From Actinophytocola sp044466355 (GTDB taxonomy: Bacteria; Actinomycetota; Actinomycetes; Mycobacteriales; Pseudonocardiaceae), in assembly GCF_044466355.1 (NCBI RefSeq), contig NZ_JBITMQ010000017.1, positions 62,001-126,000 on the forward strand: 64,000 nt of DNA, written 5' to 3'. The stretch's first letter is position 1, and the number at the start of each line of letters is the position of its first letter. The notes beneath the pieces were generated by a model. That model had not been told where the DNA came from. It was given only the letters and a program-made list of their open reading frames with translations, and did not search any database. A program made the position numbers and the translations under genes. Shown piece after piece: positions 1-8,067 of this stretch.

Positions 1-516
1 GCCTTGGTCGGTCTCCTCGGGGCGTTGGTCGCCGCGGTGATCGCCGCCGTTGTCGCGGTCAAGGCGTACAAAACCCAGCAGCGAGAACAACGTCGACAGG
101 AACGAGCGGCGTTCTACGCGGACGCGATCCGGGCTGTCGAGGATTACACCGAGTGCCCGTATCGAATCCGGCGCCGAGACGGTACGGCCGAGGCGCGTCG
201 AGAGATCACCCAGCACGTCAGCAACGTGAAGTCCCGGATCAGCTTCTACACCGCGTGGATGGTGATCAACGCCAGTGAACGGGTACGTGCCGCCTACGAA
301 GTTTTCGTCAAAACCGCGGAGAACGAAGCAGGGCGGCAAATGTCTGCCGCGTGGCGCGGCAAACCCACCAAACGCGACCGGGATGTACCCATCGGCCGTG
401 CGCTACCACGAAAAGCAACCGACGTAGCCCGAAGCAAACTCCTCGAAGCTATGAAGAACGATCTGGCTACTGAACCTCGGCGGCGGCACAAGGCGAAGCG
501 ACCGTCGCGAATTTGA
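1..516 (+). CDS. Membrane-anchored hypothetical protein, 5' end outside window
   Basis: The frame is open from the first base; the first possible start is TTG at 4, so the true start may lie outside the window. The first ~20 residues form one hydrophobic segment (VGLLGALVAAVIAAVVAV), followed by a Lys/Arg-rich stretch and a soluble, helical, basic domain of about 140 residues. This suits a single-pass protein with its C-terminus in the cytoplasm. I do not recognise the family. It ends just before a DinB remnant and is outside the arsenic island. Confidence 0.55.
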   Translation, partial: ALVGLLGALVAAVIAAVVAVKAYKTQQREQRRQERAAFYADAIRAVEDYTECPYRIRRRDGTAEARREITQHVSNVKSRISFYTAWMVINASERVRAAYEVFVKTAENEAGRQMSAAWRGKPTKRDRDVPIGRALPRKATDVARSKLLEAMKNDLATEPRRRHKAKRPSRI

Positions 517-550
517 CCAAGCTGGGCCAGTGGTACGGCCAGGCCGCTCG

Positions 551-643
551 GGTCCGTCCTTTCAGGACTTCATGACGTTGGCGGACGTGTACCGCTTCGC
601 GACTCAGCACTTCGAATTCCACCGTCGCCAGCTCACGCTGTGA
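551..643 (+). pseudogene. C-terminal remnant of a DinB-family protein
   Basis: Read in frame to the TGA at 641-643 this encodes a tail containing DFMTLADVYRFATQHFEFH. It closely matches the C-terminus of the intact DinB-like gene at 10666-11211 (DYMTLADVYRFPTRHFRFH). No start codon or upstream DinB domain remains. It lies 5 bp from the stop of the convergent ArsR-GNAT gene, so the arsenic genes have DinB sequence at both edges. Confidence 0.8.
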
Positions 644-648
644 CCGGG

Positions 649-1503
649 TCAGCAGGCGGGACGGTGGACGCTGTCGGCGCGGCGTTCAATGAGGACGGTG
701 TCGTGCCAGGTGCCGTTGAGTTTGGCGATGCGTTCGCGGATGCCGACGGTGCGGTAGCCCGCCGCGTGGTGGAGGGCGATGCTCGCGCGGTTCTCGGTGA
801 AGATCGAGGATTGCAGGGTCCACAGGCCTGCCTCGTCGGCGGCCATGACCTGTTGGCGGATGAGGGCTTTGCCGATGCCCTTGCCGCGGTGGCCGTCGGC
901 GACGTAGATCGAGCTTTCGGCCACACCGGAGTAGCACTCGCGGGCGGAGACAGGCGAGAGGGCGGTCCAACCCACGACCTCGCCGTCCTGTTCGGCGACC
1001 CAGCGGTGATTGGGGAGCCAGGCGGCGTCGAGGGAGGCGCGGGAGGGGACGGTGGTCTCGAAGGTGGCGATGCCGGTGTTGATGCCTTCGCCGTAGATGC
1101 GGCGGACGGCTGGCCAGTCGCCGGGTTCGAGGGCGCGGACGGTGATGTCGGTGGCGACGTCAGGTGGGCAGCAGGGGCGGGGTGCGAGCAGGCCCATGAC
1201 GGCGTCGGCGGCGTGGGGGAGGCCGACGCAGCAGGCTTCGTTGACGACGACGCGGGTGCTGGTGCCTTCCTTGTGGAGTTTGAGGAAGCCGACGTCGGCG
1301 AGCTTGCGGATGTGGTGGGAGCAGGTGGACTGGCTGATGCCGAGCATCTCGGTGAGCTGGCCCACTGTGAGACCGCCGGGGGTGGTCGCCACGGTGTGGA
1401 GGAGCCGGACACGGGTGGGTTCGGCGAGGCTGGCGAACCATTCGGCGTAGGTCGCGGCTTCCTGGTCGGGGAGGACCGAGGCGGCGGGCACGGTGGCGGT
1501 CAT
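649..1503 (-). CDS. ArsR-type repressor fused to a GNAT acetyltransferase (ArsN-like)
   Basis: 284 residues. Residues ~15-90 form an ArsR/SmtB winged helix (SLAEPTRVRLLHTV, then helix-turn-helix LGISQSTCSHHIRKL). Cys pairs at 91-92 and 111-112 could bind arsenite. Residues ~118-280 are a GNAT domain of the phosphinothricin/arsinothricin acetyltransferase type (IYGEGINTGIATFET; acetyl-CoA loop GHRGKGIGKALI). Relatives of that domain acetylate the amino group of glutamate analogues such as arsinothricin or phosphinothricin; the substrate here is inferred. ATG 1503 is chosen because it begins the ArsR domain and lies 10 bp from a palindromic operator, which suggests self-regulation. Confidence 0.85.
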   Translation of the reverse strand: MTATVPAASVLPDQEAATYAEWFASLAEPTRVRLLHTVATTPGGLTVGQLTEMLGISQSTCSHHIRKLADVGFLKLHKEGTSTRVVVNEACCVGLPHAADAVMGLLAPRPCCPPDVATDITVRALEPGDWPAVRRIYGEGINTGIATFETTVPSRASLDAAWLPNHRWVAEQDGEVVGWTALSPVSARECYSGVAESSIYVADGHRGKGIGKALIRQQVMAADEAGLWTLQSSIFTENRASIALHHAAGYRTVGIRERIAKLNGTWHDTVLIERRADSVHRPAC

Positions 1504-1513
1504 GTCGCCGAGT

Positions 1514-1529
1514 ATCGACGTGGATCGAT
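1514..1529. promoter_or_regulatory. ArsR-type operator ATCGA-N6-TCGAT
   Basis: Perfect inverted repeat ATCGA-CGTGGA-TCGAT directly upstream of the ArsR-GNAT start. The same half-sites and spacing occur three times before the flavoprotein operon at 3.5 kb, so one repressor probably reads both promoters. Confidence 0.7.
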
Positions 1530-1535
1530 GATGCG

Positions 1536-2624
1536 TCAAACAGCGACCTGCGCGAGGTGGTGGACGGTGGCGACGACCAGGCGGGTGGCCGCGATCAGGG
1601 TGGCTGGGTCGACGCGGTCGGGGGTTTCGGCGGGGGTTTGGTAGCCGGGGATGCCCATGCCGATGCCGATCGCGGGCAGGCCCGCCGCGGCGTAGCGGCG
1701 GTTGTCCGACGCCATCGAGCCCGCGCGGAGCGGGACGCCGGTCTCGCGTCCTGCCTGGTCGAGCGCGGCGAGCAGGGCGGTGGCCGGGCCGCCCGCCTCG
1801 ACCGCGGCCGCGTCGCCGAGTTGGGCGGCGCCGTCGACGTTGATGACCGGTGTGCCGGGTGGCACGTGGGGTGCGTGGCGGGCGGAGCCCTGGGCGCCCG
1901 CCTCTTCGGCGTCGAGGAGCGCGACCGCGATGCCGATGCCCGTTGGTGCGAGGAGGCGGGCGGCTTCCAGGACGACAGCGACACCCGAGGCGTTGTCCGC
2001 AGCCGCGGGCAGGCGCTGGTCGGGGTCGTCGCCGACGCCGTCGTAGTGCGCGGTCAGCAGGACCGCGGGGACGCCGTCGGTGAGGACGGCGTGGATGTTG
2101 GTGCCGGTGGTCTCGACCGTGCGCAGGGGAACCGAGATGGTGACCTCCCCGCCTTCGGTGACCATCCGGGTGTGCAGGTCGGTGCGGACGGCGAGGAGCG
2201 GGCGGTCGCCCTGGCGTGGGCCGGCGATCATCTTCGGCATCCAGCCCTCGGCGTCGGCACCCCGGGGCACCAGTGCGTCCGCGATGGCGACCGTGCGGGG
2301 TTCGGGGAGGTCGGCGGAGGCGAGGTGCTCGACGAAGTCGCGGCGGTGCACCAGATCCTGGCCGCGCCAGCGGAGGGTGGGTGTCGCGTACAGGTTGCGC
2401 ACGCCGTGGACCGGGAAGGTCTCGGTGGTTACGGTGGCGCCGAGTTCGGTCAGCTGCCGAGTCAGCCATCCTGCGGCAGCCCGGCTGCCAGGGGTGCCAA
2501 CGCGGCGGCCACGGTAGGTGTCCGCGGCCAGCTCGGCGATCGTGGTCTGCAGGCGGGTGATGTCGGGGGCGCCGGGGCCGGACGATGCCGTCCCCGGTCC
2601 CGCCGACGGGCTGGGTCGGGTCAT
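1536..2624 (-). CDS. M28-family zinc aminopeptidase-like protein
   Basis: 362 residues. The co-catalytic zinc motifs of family M28 are recognisable: the HYD motif (LTAHYDGVGDD), the bridging Asp (AADNASGV), the catalytic Glu pair (DAEEAGAQGS) and a later Asp (NVDGA). There is no clear signal peptide, so it is probably cytosolic. Family members remove N-terminal amino acids; the substrate here is unknown. It overlaps the upstream Cys-rich gene by ATGA, implying translational coupling, and ends 32 bp before the ArsR-GNAT start. A role in processing peptide-bound or amino-acid arsenicals is only inferred from position. Confidence 0.85.
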   Translation of the reverse strand: MTRPSPSAGPGTASSGPGAPDITRLQTTIAELAADTYRGRRVGTPGSRAAAGWLTRQLTELGATVTTETFPVHGVRNLYATPTLRWRGQDLVHRRDFVEHLASADLPEPRTVAIADALVPRGADAEGWMPKMIAGPRQGDRPLLAVRTDLHTRMVTEGGEVTISVPLRTVETTGTNIHAVLTDGVPAVLLTAHYDGVGDDPDQRLPAAADNASGVAVVLEAARLLAPTGIGIAVALLDAEEAGAQGSARHAPHVPPGTPVINVDGAAQLGDAAAVEAGGPATALLAALDQAGRETGVPLRAGSMASDNRRYAAAGLPAIGIGMGIPGYQTPAETPDRVDPATLIAATRLVVATVHHLAQVAV

Positions 2625-2836
2625 CCGCAGCAGCCCGCGCCCGCGTCAACCGCCTCCTGGCGGGCGGCGGGCGTGCAGCACTGTCCCGCGGCAGTGGCTT
2701 CGGCGCTGCCGCAGCACCCGCCCGAGCTCGAACTGTCTGTCGCGGGTGCGCTGCCGCAACAGCCGCTCGCCGCGGGCGGGGTGAAGGCCTCGGCTGGGTC
2801 GCCGACGAAGCCGCCGGGACGGGTGTCCGTGCTCAT
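2621..2836 (-). CDS. Cys-rich CCG-repeat small protein
   Basis: 71 residues, low complexity (Ala/Ser/Gly), with four vicinal cysteine pairs: SGCCGS, GGCCGS, GQCCTP and a terminal GCCG. No domain is recognised. Vicinal Cys pairs bind As(III) well, so a metalloid buffer or chaperone is plausible but inferred. Start ATG 2836 follows a strong GAGGAG site. The C-terminal tail of the FAD oxidoreductase at 3545-4879 carries a similar GGGCCG motif, which suggests a shared metal-handling module. Confidence 0.7.
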   Translation of the reverse strand: MSTDTRPGGFVGDPAEAFTPPAASGCCGSAPATDSSSSGGCCGSAEATAAGQCCTPAARQEAVDAGAGCCG

Positions 2837-2855
2837 GGTGGTTCTCCTCGTGTTG

Positions 2856-3011
2856 TCAGCGGATGGTCAGGTATTGCTGCTGGTTGACGTGGGTGTGCGA
2901 TGCGTCGAGTCGGGTCTGGCTCCGGCACTGCGGCGTGCACACCTCGGAGCACGCTTCGCAGAACCGGACGCCGCGCATGCGGGTGAGTCGACGGCGAAGG
3001 GACGTCAGCAT
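2856..3011 (-). CDS. Small four-cysteine protein
   Basis: 51 residues from ATG 3011, chosen because AGGAG precedes it by about 7 nt; the frame extends upstream but without a ribosome site. A basic N-terminus is followed by FCEACSEVCTPQC, giving spacings C-x2-C-x3-C-x3-C, suitable for a small metal or metalloid site. It heads the minus-strand arsenic transcription unit with the CCG-repeat protein 19 bp downstream. A palindrome (TGATT-GTCT-AATCA) lies just upstream. Function unknown. Confidence 0.65.
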   Translation of the reverse strand: MLTSLRRRLTRMRGVRFCEACSEVCTPQCRSQTRLDASHTHVNQQQYLTIR

Positions 3012-3029
3012 GAGAGTCTCCTGAATAGA

Positions 3030-3043
3030 TGATTGTCTAATCA
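3030..3043. promoter_or_regulatory. Palindrome TGATT-N4-AATCA, likely ArsR-family operator
   Basis: Perfect 5-bp arms separated by GTCT, between the divergent Cys-rich small gene (start 3011) and arsR (start 3092), where a shared repressor would act. Size and spacing suit an ArsR/SmtB site. Confidence 0.55.
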
Positions 3044-3091
3044 GCCTGCCGTCACCTTGCCCCTTGGGTCGACCGATGTCAATATAGAAGC

Positions 3092-3454
3092 ATGTCGAAT
3101 CAGGAAGTCGTGGTCGACGCCGCACCGCAGGCGTGCTGCGTGCCGCTGACCGAGGCGCCGCTCGCCGTCGACCAGGCCGGGTCGATGGCGAAGATGTTCA
3201 AGGCGCTCGCCGACCCGGTTCGGCTGCGGTTGCTGTCGCTGATCACCTCCGCCGCCGGCGAGGTGTGCGTGTGTGACCTGACCGCCGCGTTCGACCTGAC
3301 GCAGCCGACGATCTCCCACCACCTCAAGGTGCTCCGGGAGGCCGGACTGGTCGGCAGCGAGCGCCGGGGGACCTGGGTCTACTACTGGGCCTGGCTGGAG
3401 AACCTGAAGCAGCTGTCCGTGCTGCTCGACTCCCCAGGGCTAGCGCCAACCTGA
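3092..3454 (+). CDS. arsR: ArsR-family arsenite-responsive repressor
   Basis: 120 residues, normal length. The winged helix covers ~30-105 (ALADPVRLRLLSLI; DNA helix LTQPTISHHLKVLREAGLV). Candidate ligands are Cys15-Cys16 near the N-terminus and Cys59/Cys61 in the EVCVCDL motif. The N-terminal pair plus a Cys near position 55-60 resembles the site described for Corynebacterium glutamicum ArsR; CVCDL also resembles the E. coli type. ATG 3092 gives the family length. It is followed within 100 bp by three ATCGA-N6-TCGAT sites and an arsenic operon. Confidence 0.9.
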   Translation: MSNQEVVVDAAPQACCVPLTEAPLAVDQAGSMAKMFKALADPVRLRLLSLITSAAGEVCVCDLTAAFDLTQPTISHHLKVLREAGLVGSERRGTWVYYWAWLENLKQLSVLLDSPGLAPT

Positions 3455-3456
3455 GT

Positions 3457-3530
3457 ATCGATCCAAATCGATGGTTGCATTCATCGACTCTGGTCGATAC
3501 TGTCGGCCCAGTCAATCGAGCGCTGTCGAT
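3457..3530. promoter_or_regulatory. Three tandem ArsR-type operators
   Basis: Three copies of ATCGA-N6-TCGAT at 3457-3472 (spacer TCCAAA), 3483-3498 (CTCTGG) and 3515-3530 (GCGCTG), all with perfect arms, between arsR and the oxidoreductase at 3545. A fourth copy lies before the ArsR-GNAT gene. The cluster suggests strong or cooperative repression of the oxidoreductase-MFS-ArsO operon. Confidence 0.75.
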
Positions 3531-3544
3531 GAATGGAGTCGGTG

Positions 3545-4879
3545 ATGTCGGATCTGCCCGTGGTGGTGGTCGGCGCCGGTCCGGTGGGCCTCGCGGCCGC
3601 GGCCGAGCTGATCGAACGTGGCCAGGAACCGTTGGTGCTGGAGAAGGCGGACCAGGCCGGTGCCGCGGTCGCCGAGTGGCACCACGTTCGGCTCTTCTCC
3701 CGGTGGTCTGAGCTGGTCGATCCCGCCGCTGAGCGGCTGCTCGCGGAGACGGGCTGGCAACAGCCCGACGGCTCGGTCTACCCGACCGGCGCGGAGTGGG
3801 CCGCCGAGTATCTCCAGCCGCTCGCCGAAGTGCTCAGTGACCGGGTCCGGTTCGGGACCGAGGTGGTCGGCGTCGCGCGGCGGGGCCGGGACCGGGTGGT
3901 CGACGCCGGGCGGGACACCGAACCGCTGACCGTGCACGTCCGCAACGCGGACGGCAGCGAGGAGCGGATCACCGCCCGCGCGGTCATCGACGCGTCCGGC
4001 ACCTGGGGCGCCCCGAACCCGCTGGGTGGCGACGGTCTGCCCGCGGTCGGGGAGCGGGCCGCCGCGGACCGGATCTCCTACCGCGCGCCGGATCTCACCG
4101 ACGACACCGTCCGCACGCGGTATGCGGGCAAGCACGTGGTGATCGCGGGCAGCGGCCACTCCGCCCTGACGGCGCTCGTCGCGTTCGCCGAACTCGCCGA
4201 GCAGGAGCCCGCGACCCGCGTCACGTGGCTGCTGCGCCGCGGCGCGGTCGGGTCCACGTTCGGCGGCGGTGAGGCCGACCAGCTGCCCGCCCGCGGCGCG
4301 CTGGGTCTGCGTGCGAAGGCCGCGGTCGAGGCCGGGCGGATCGCGGTGGTGACCGGGTTCCGCACCGAGACCGTCGAGCGGAACGGTGACGTGCTGACCC
4401 TGGTGTCCGACGGCGGGCAGAAGGTGTCCGAAGTGGACGAGGTCGTGGTGTCGACCGGGTTCCGGCCCGACCTGTCCTGGCTGTCGGAGCTACGGCTGGA
4501 ACTGGACGCGACGTTGCAGGCGCCGGTCGCGCTGGCGCCGCTGATCGACCCGAACATCCACTCGTGCGGCACCGTCTACCCGCACGGCGTGAAGGAACTG
4601 TCCCACCCCGAGCCGGACGTGTACCTGGCCGGGATGAAGAGCTACGGCCGCGCGCCGACCTTCCTCGCGATGACCGGCTACGAACAGGTCCGCTCCATCG
4701 CCGCCGCACTCGCCGGAGATCGTGCAGCCGCGGAGCGCGTCGAGCTGGTTCTGCCGGAGACGGGGGTGTGCGGTGGCGCCGGAGTGTTCGACGAACCCGC
4801 CCAGGACCAGGGCGGCGGCTGCTGCGGTGCGCCGGCGGAGCCGGAGGTGCTGACGCTGTCCGCGCCGCAGGGCCGGTGA
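3545..4879 (+). CDS. FAD/NAD(P)-dependent oxidoreductase with Cys-rich tail
   Basis: 444 residues from ATG 3545, which has GGAG six bases upstream (an in-frame ATG at 3533 lacks a site). An FAD Rossmann motif (VVVGAGPVGLAAA, ~5-18) is followed by a second dinucleotide-binding motif near the middle (VIAGSGHSALTAL) and STGFRPD, as in thioredoxin-reductase/flavin-monooxygenase proteins. The C-terminal ~50 residues add GVCGGAG and GGGCCGAP, a likely metalloid-binding tail. It overlaps the MFS gene by GTGA. An arsenic-linked redox enzyme is likely; the reaction is unknown. Confidence 0.8.
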   Translation: MSDLPVVVVGAGPVGLAAAAELIERGQEPLVLEKADQAGAAVAEWHHVRLFSRWSELVDPAAERLLAETGWQQPDGSVYPTGAEWAAEYLQPLAEVLSDRVRFGTEVVGVARRGRDRVVDAGRDTEPLTVHVRNADGSEERITARAVIDASGTWGAPNPLGGDGLPAVGERAAADRISYRAPDLTDDTVRTRYAGKHVVIAGSGHSALTALVAFAELAEQEPATRVTWLLRRGAVGSTFGGGEADQLPARGALGLRAKAAVEAGRIAVVTGFRTETVERNGDVLTLVSDGGQKVSEVDEVVVSTGFRPDLSWLSELRLELDATLQAPVALAPLIDPNIHSCGTVYPHGVKELSHPEPDVYLAGMKSYGRAPTFLAMTGYEQVRSIAAALAGDRAAAERVELVLPETGVCGGAGVFDEPAQDQGGGCCGAPAEPEVLTLSAPQGR

Positions 4880-6084
4880 CCACCACCGCGGCGAAGCAGG
4901 AGCGTCGCGCGTCGCACACGGGGCGGTGGGTGGTGCTCGCCGCCCTGTGCGCGACACAGATCACCAGCTGGGGCGTGCTCTACTACGCGTTCCCGGTGCT
5001 GGTGGGAGACATCACCGCCGCCACCGGGTGGTCGTCGCCGGCCATCACCGGCGCGTTGTCGGTCAGCCAGCTGGTCGCGGCGCTGACCGGGATTCCGGTG
5101 GGGCGCTGGCTCGACCACCACGGTCCGCGCGGGGTGATGACGGCCGGGTCGCTGCTCGGCGTGCCTGCGGTCGTGGTCGTCGCGACCGCGCAGAACCTGC
5201 CGTGGTTCTTCGCGGGCTGGGTGCTGGTAGGGGCTGCGATGGGCGCGGTGCTCTACCCGCCCGCGTTCGCCGCGCTCACCCGCTGGTACGGCCCCGATCC
5301 GGTCCGTGCGCTCACGATCCTCACGCTCGCGGGCGGGCTGGCGAGCACCGTGTTCGCGCCGCTCGCCGCGACACTCGCGGAAGCCCTGGACTGGCGGCAG
5401 ACCTACCTGGTGCTAGCCGGGATCCTCGCGGTCGTCACGATCCCGGCGCACTGGTTCGGGCTGCGGCTGCCCTGGCCGCCACGGCCGCCGGTCGAGCTGG
5501 GACAGACCGATACCCACCCACGACATGTCGCGCGGACCACGCCGTTCGTCGTGCTGGCGGTGACGCTGAGCCTGGCCGCGCTCGCCACGTTCGCGGCGAT
5601 CATCAACCTCGTGCCGCTGCTCGAGGAACGCGGGCTGTCCACCCAGGTGGCGGCGGTCGCTCTCGGGCTCGCCGGTGCCGGGCAGGTCGTCGGGCGCCTC
5701 GGTTACGGCAGGATCGTCCGTCACATCAGCGTCCGGGCACGGACCGCCGCGATCCTGGTTGCCCTCGCGGGCACTACGGCGTTGCTCGGTGTGCTGAACA
5801 CGGCGGTGGCGTTGGTGGCTGCCGCGGTCGTGGGCGGCATGGCGCGTGGGTTGTTCACGCTCGTGCAGGCGACGGCGGTCACCGACCGGTGGGGTCGTCG
5901 CTACTACGGCCACCTCACTGGCCTGTTGTCCGCGCCGGTGACCATCACGATGGCGCTCGCCCCGTTCGTGGGCGCCGCGCTCGCCGAGTTGTCCGGCAGC
6001 TACGCGACCACGTTCCTCATCCTCGGCGCGCTCGCCGCCGTCGCGACCGCGCTGTCGTGCTTCACGATTCCCTCAACCCAGTAG
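4876..6084 (+). CDS. MFS transporter in arsenic operon
   Basis: 402 residues with about 12 hydrophobic segments and an MFS loop (GRWLDHHGPRGVM) after helix 2-3. GTG 4876 overlaps the stop of the upstream oxidoreductase (GTGA). Pairing with an FAD oxidoreductase behind three ArsR sites suggests efflux of an arsenic species or of an oxidised or conjugated arsenical; the substrate is inferred. It is not an ArsB or Acr3 protein. Confidence 0.85.
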   Translation: MTTTAAKQERRASHTGRWVVLAALCATQITSWGVLYYAFPVLVGDITAATGWSSPAITGALSVSQLVAALTGIPVGRWLDHHGPRGVMTAGSLLGVPAVVVVATAQNLPWFFAGWVLVGAAMGAVLYPPAFAALTRWYGPDPVRALTILTLAGGLASTVFAPLAATLAEALDWRQTYLVLAGILAVVTIPAHWFGLRLPWPPRPPVELGQTDTHPRHVARTTPFVVLAVTLSLAALATFAAIINLVPLLEERGLSTQVAAVALGLAGAGQVVGRLGYGRIVRHISVRARTAAILVALAGTTALLGVLNTAVALVAAAVVGGMARGLFTLVQATAVTDRWGRRYYGHLTGLLSAPVTITMALAPFVGAALAELSGSYATTFLILGALAAVATALSCFTIPSTQ

Positions 6085-6098
6085 AGGCAGTACTTGTC

Positions 6099-7127
6099 AT
6101 GATCGACGCCAGTGATGCGATCGTCATCGGCGCCGGGCAGTCCGGCCTGGCCGCCGCACATGCACTCCGCCAGGCAGGCCGTTTCCCCGTGGTGTTGGAA
6201 GCGGGCCAGGAACCGGTGGGCTCTTGGCCCTCCTACTACGACAGCCTGACCCTGTTCTCCCCAGCGCGGTACAGCTCGTTACCGGGTATGCCGTTCCCAG
6301 GCGATCCGGACCGCTACCCGCGCCGGGACGAGGTCGTCGACTACCTGCGCCGCTACGCCAAGAACCTCGATGCCGACATCCGCACCGGGCACCGCGTCTC
6401 GTCGATCCGCCGCCGTGACGGCCGGTTCACCGTCCAGCTCGAGGACGGCACCGAGCTGACCACGCCGGTCGTGATCGCGGCGTCCGGCGCGTTCGGGCAG
6501 CCCTACCGCCCGCAGCTGCCCGGCCTCGACACGTTCACCGGCACTGTCCTGCACTCTGCCGAATACCGTGAGCCGAGCGCGTTCGGGGGGCAGCGGGTAG
6601 TCGTGGTCGGTGCGGCGAACACCGCCGTGCAGGTCGGCTACGAGCTGGCGAAGGTCGCCACGGTCACCCTCGCCACTCGCACACCCATCAAGTATGCCCC
6701 GCAACGCCCGCTCGGCCGCGACGTGCACTTCTGGTCAATCGCCCTCGGGTTCGACCACCTGCCGATCGGGCACCTGCTCAAGAACCCGCCGCACACCCCG
6801 GTCAACGACGACGGCCGCTACCAACGGGCCGTCAAAGCCGGGAAACCGGACCGGCGGCCGATGTTCACCTCGGTCGACGGCGACGCGGTGACCTGGCCCG
6901 ACGGCAGCCGCGAACACGTCGACACCATCCTCCTCGCCACCGGCTACCGGCCCGCGCTGTCCTACCTGGACCCAGCCGAACGCGGCCACCGCAAGGGAAT
7001 CTCGACCGTCCACCCCGGACTCGGATTCGTGGGGCTGGAATGGCAGCGCAGCTTCGCCTCTGCGACCCTCCGCGGTGTTGGCCGCGACGCCCGCTACGTT
7101 GTGCGTCGCCTCCTCCGGCAGAGGTAA
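6099..7127 (+). CDS. arsO: ArsO-like flavin monooxygenase
   Basis: 342 residues from ATG 6099. The N-terminal FAD motif is AIVIGAGQSGLAAAHAL, a second nucleotide motif is VVVVGAANTAVQVGYEL near residue 170, and LLATGYRPALSYL lies near the end. Length and motifs fit the flavoprotein family called ArsO in actinobacterial arsenic islands; its reaction is not firmly established. It is third in the operon after the oxidoreductase and MFS genes, 14 bp downstream. Confidence 0.75.
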   Translation: MIDASDAIVIGAGQSGLAAAHALRQAGRFPVVLEAGQEPVGSWPSYYDSLTLFSPARYSSLPGMPFPGDPDRYPRRDEVVDYLRRYAKNLDADIRTGHRVSSIRRRDGRFTVQLEDGTELTTPVVIAASGAFGQPYRPQLPGLDTFTGTVLHSAEYREPSAFGGQRVVVVGAANTAVQVGYELAKVATVTLATRTPIKYAPQRPLGRDVHFWSIALGFDHLPIGHLLKNPPHTPVNDDGRYQRAVKAGKPDRRPMFTSVDGDAVTWPDGSREHVDTILLATGYRPALSYLDPAERGHRKGISTVHPGLGFVGLEWQRSFASATLRGVGRDARYVVRRLLRQR

Positions 7128-7236
7128 CAAATGATCCGCTGAACGGGTGGATCTCCACTCCTCCGCGCCTGACGATCTGGACTTACTGGTGAGTACTTCA
7201 CACACTGGGGAGTTCAGGATCGTGAGGCGGTGGGGG

Positions 7237-8067
7237 ATGAGCCAGGCGTCGCTGTTCGGCCCGGAACAGGCACCGAATGCCAAGCAACCGCACGATTTAC
7301 CGGTCCGGATGCGCGTCCTCATCACGGTGAAGGCCGCGCCGAACCCTTCGGCGGCCTACGGCGAGACCGTCTGTGTCGCGGGACTCCGGCTGGACCTCGA
7401 CGCACCTGGATGGGTGCGCTTGTATCCGATCAACTTCCGTGATCTGGACGCAGGCGTGCAGTTCAGCAAGTACGACATCGTCTCGATCAGCGCGCGCCCG
7501 GCTCGTGCTGACCCACGTGTCGAGAGCTGGCGACCGGAGGTGGGCAGTCTCCGGAAGGAGGATTGGCTACGGCCGTGGGCCCGGAGGCGGCCGATTGTCG
7601 AGCCCTACATCGAAGGATCGATGTGCGGTGTGTTGCAGGCGGTTCGGGACAACGCGCCCGCGAGGTCGCTTGCGCTGATACAGCCCAAGGAGGTCCTTGG
7701 TGTAGACATCGAGCCGCATCCGGGCTGGACCGCCGACGAGCAGGCGAAGATCGACGCCTATGTCGGTCAGATCGACATGTTCGGCGCGGACCGAACACCG
7801 TTGGAAGCGCCCCGGTTCAAAGGCTGGTACCGCTACCGCTGTCACGAACCGAACTGCAACACACACCGGCAAGGCATCCTCGACTGGGAGTTCGTCGCAC
7901 TGCAACGCAAGCTCCCCGGTGGTCCTGCGGACGTGGCCGCGGCGTTGAAGGCGAAGTTCCTTGACATCTGCTCCAGTAACCACGACGTCGTGGCGTTTTA
8001 CGTTGGTAACCAAGCGAAACGACAGCAGACGTTCAGCGTGCTCGGTGTGTACTACCCGAAACGCTAG
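7237..8067 (+). CDS. Hypothetical protein next to DUF488
   Basis: 276 residues from ATG 7237, preceded by a G-rich ribosome site; the frame continues upstream to 7147 without better support. No hydrophobic segments. Notable parts: a beta-rich N-terminal domain (RVLITVKAAPNPSAAYGET) and a motif with possible metal ligands (YRYRCHEPNCNTHRQGILDWE). The stop overlaps the stop of the convergent DUF488 gene. I do not recognise the family; the tight pairing suggests a two-gene module unrelated to arsenic. Confidence 0.7.
   Translation: MSQASLFGPEQAPNAKQPHDLPVRMRVLITVKAAPNPSAAYGETVCVAGLRLDLDAPGWVRLYPINFRDLDAGVQFSKYDIVSISARPARADPRVESWRPEVGSLRKEDWLRPWARRRPIVEPYIEGSMCGVLQAVRDNAPARSLALIQPKEVLGVDIEPHPGWTADEQAKIDAYVGQIDMFGADRTPLEAPRFKGWYRYRCHEPNCNTHRQGILDWEFVALQRKLPGGPADVAAALKAKFLDICSSNHDVVAFYVGNQAKRQQTFSVLGVYYPKR

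Noticed and set aside
649..2649. A 666-codon minus-strand open frame as one gene
   Set aside because: Only the part from 1503 on is protein-like; the earlier part is an Arg/Pro-rich shadow of the M28 peptidase in another frame.
1557..3032. Long plus-strand frame across the M28/Cys-rich genes
   Set aside because: Low-complexity Gly/Ala/Arg/Val antisense translation with no domain and no ribosome site.
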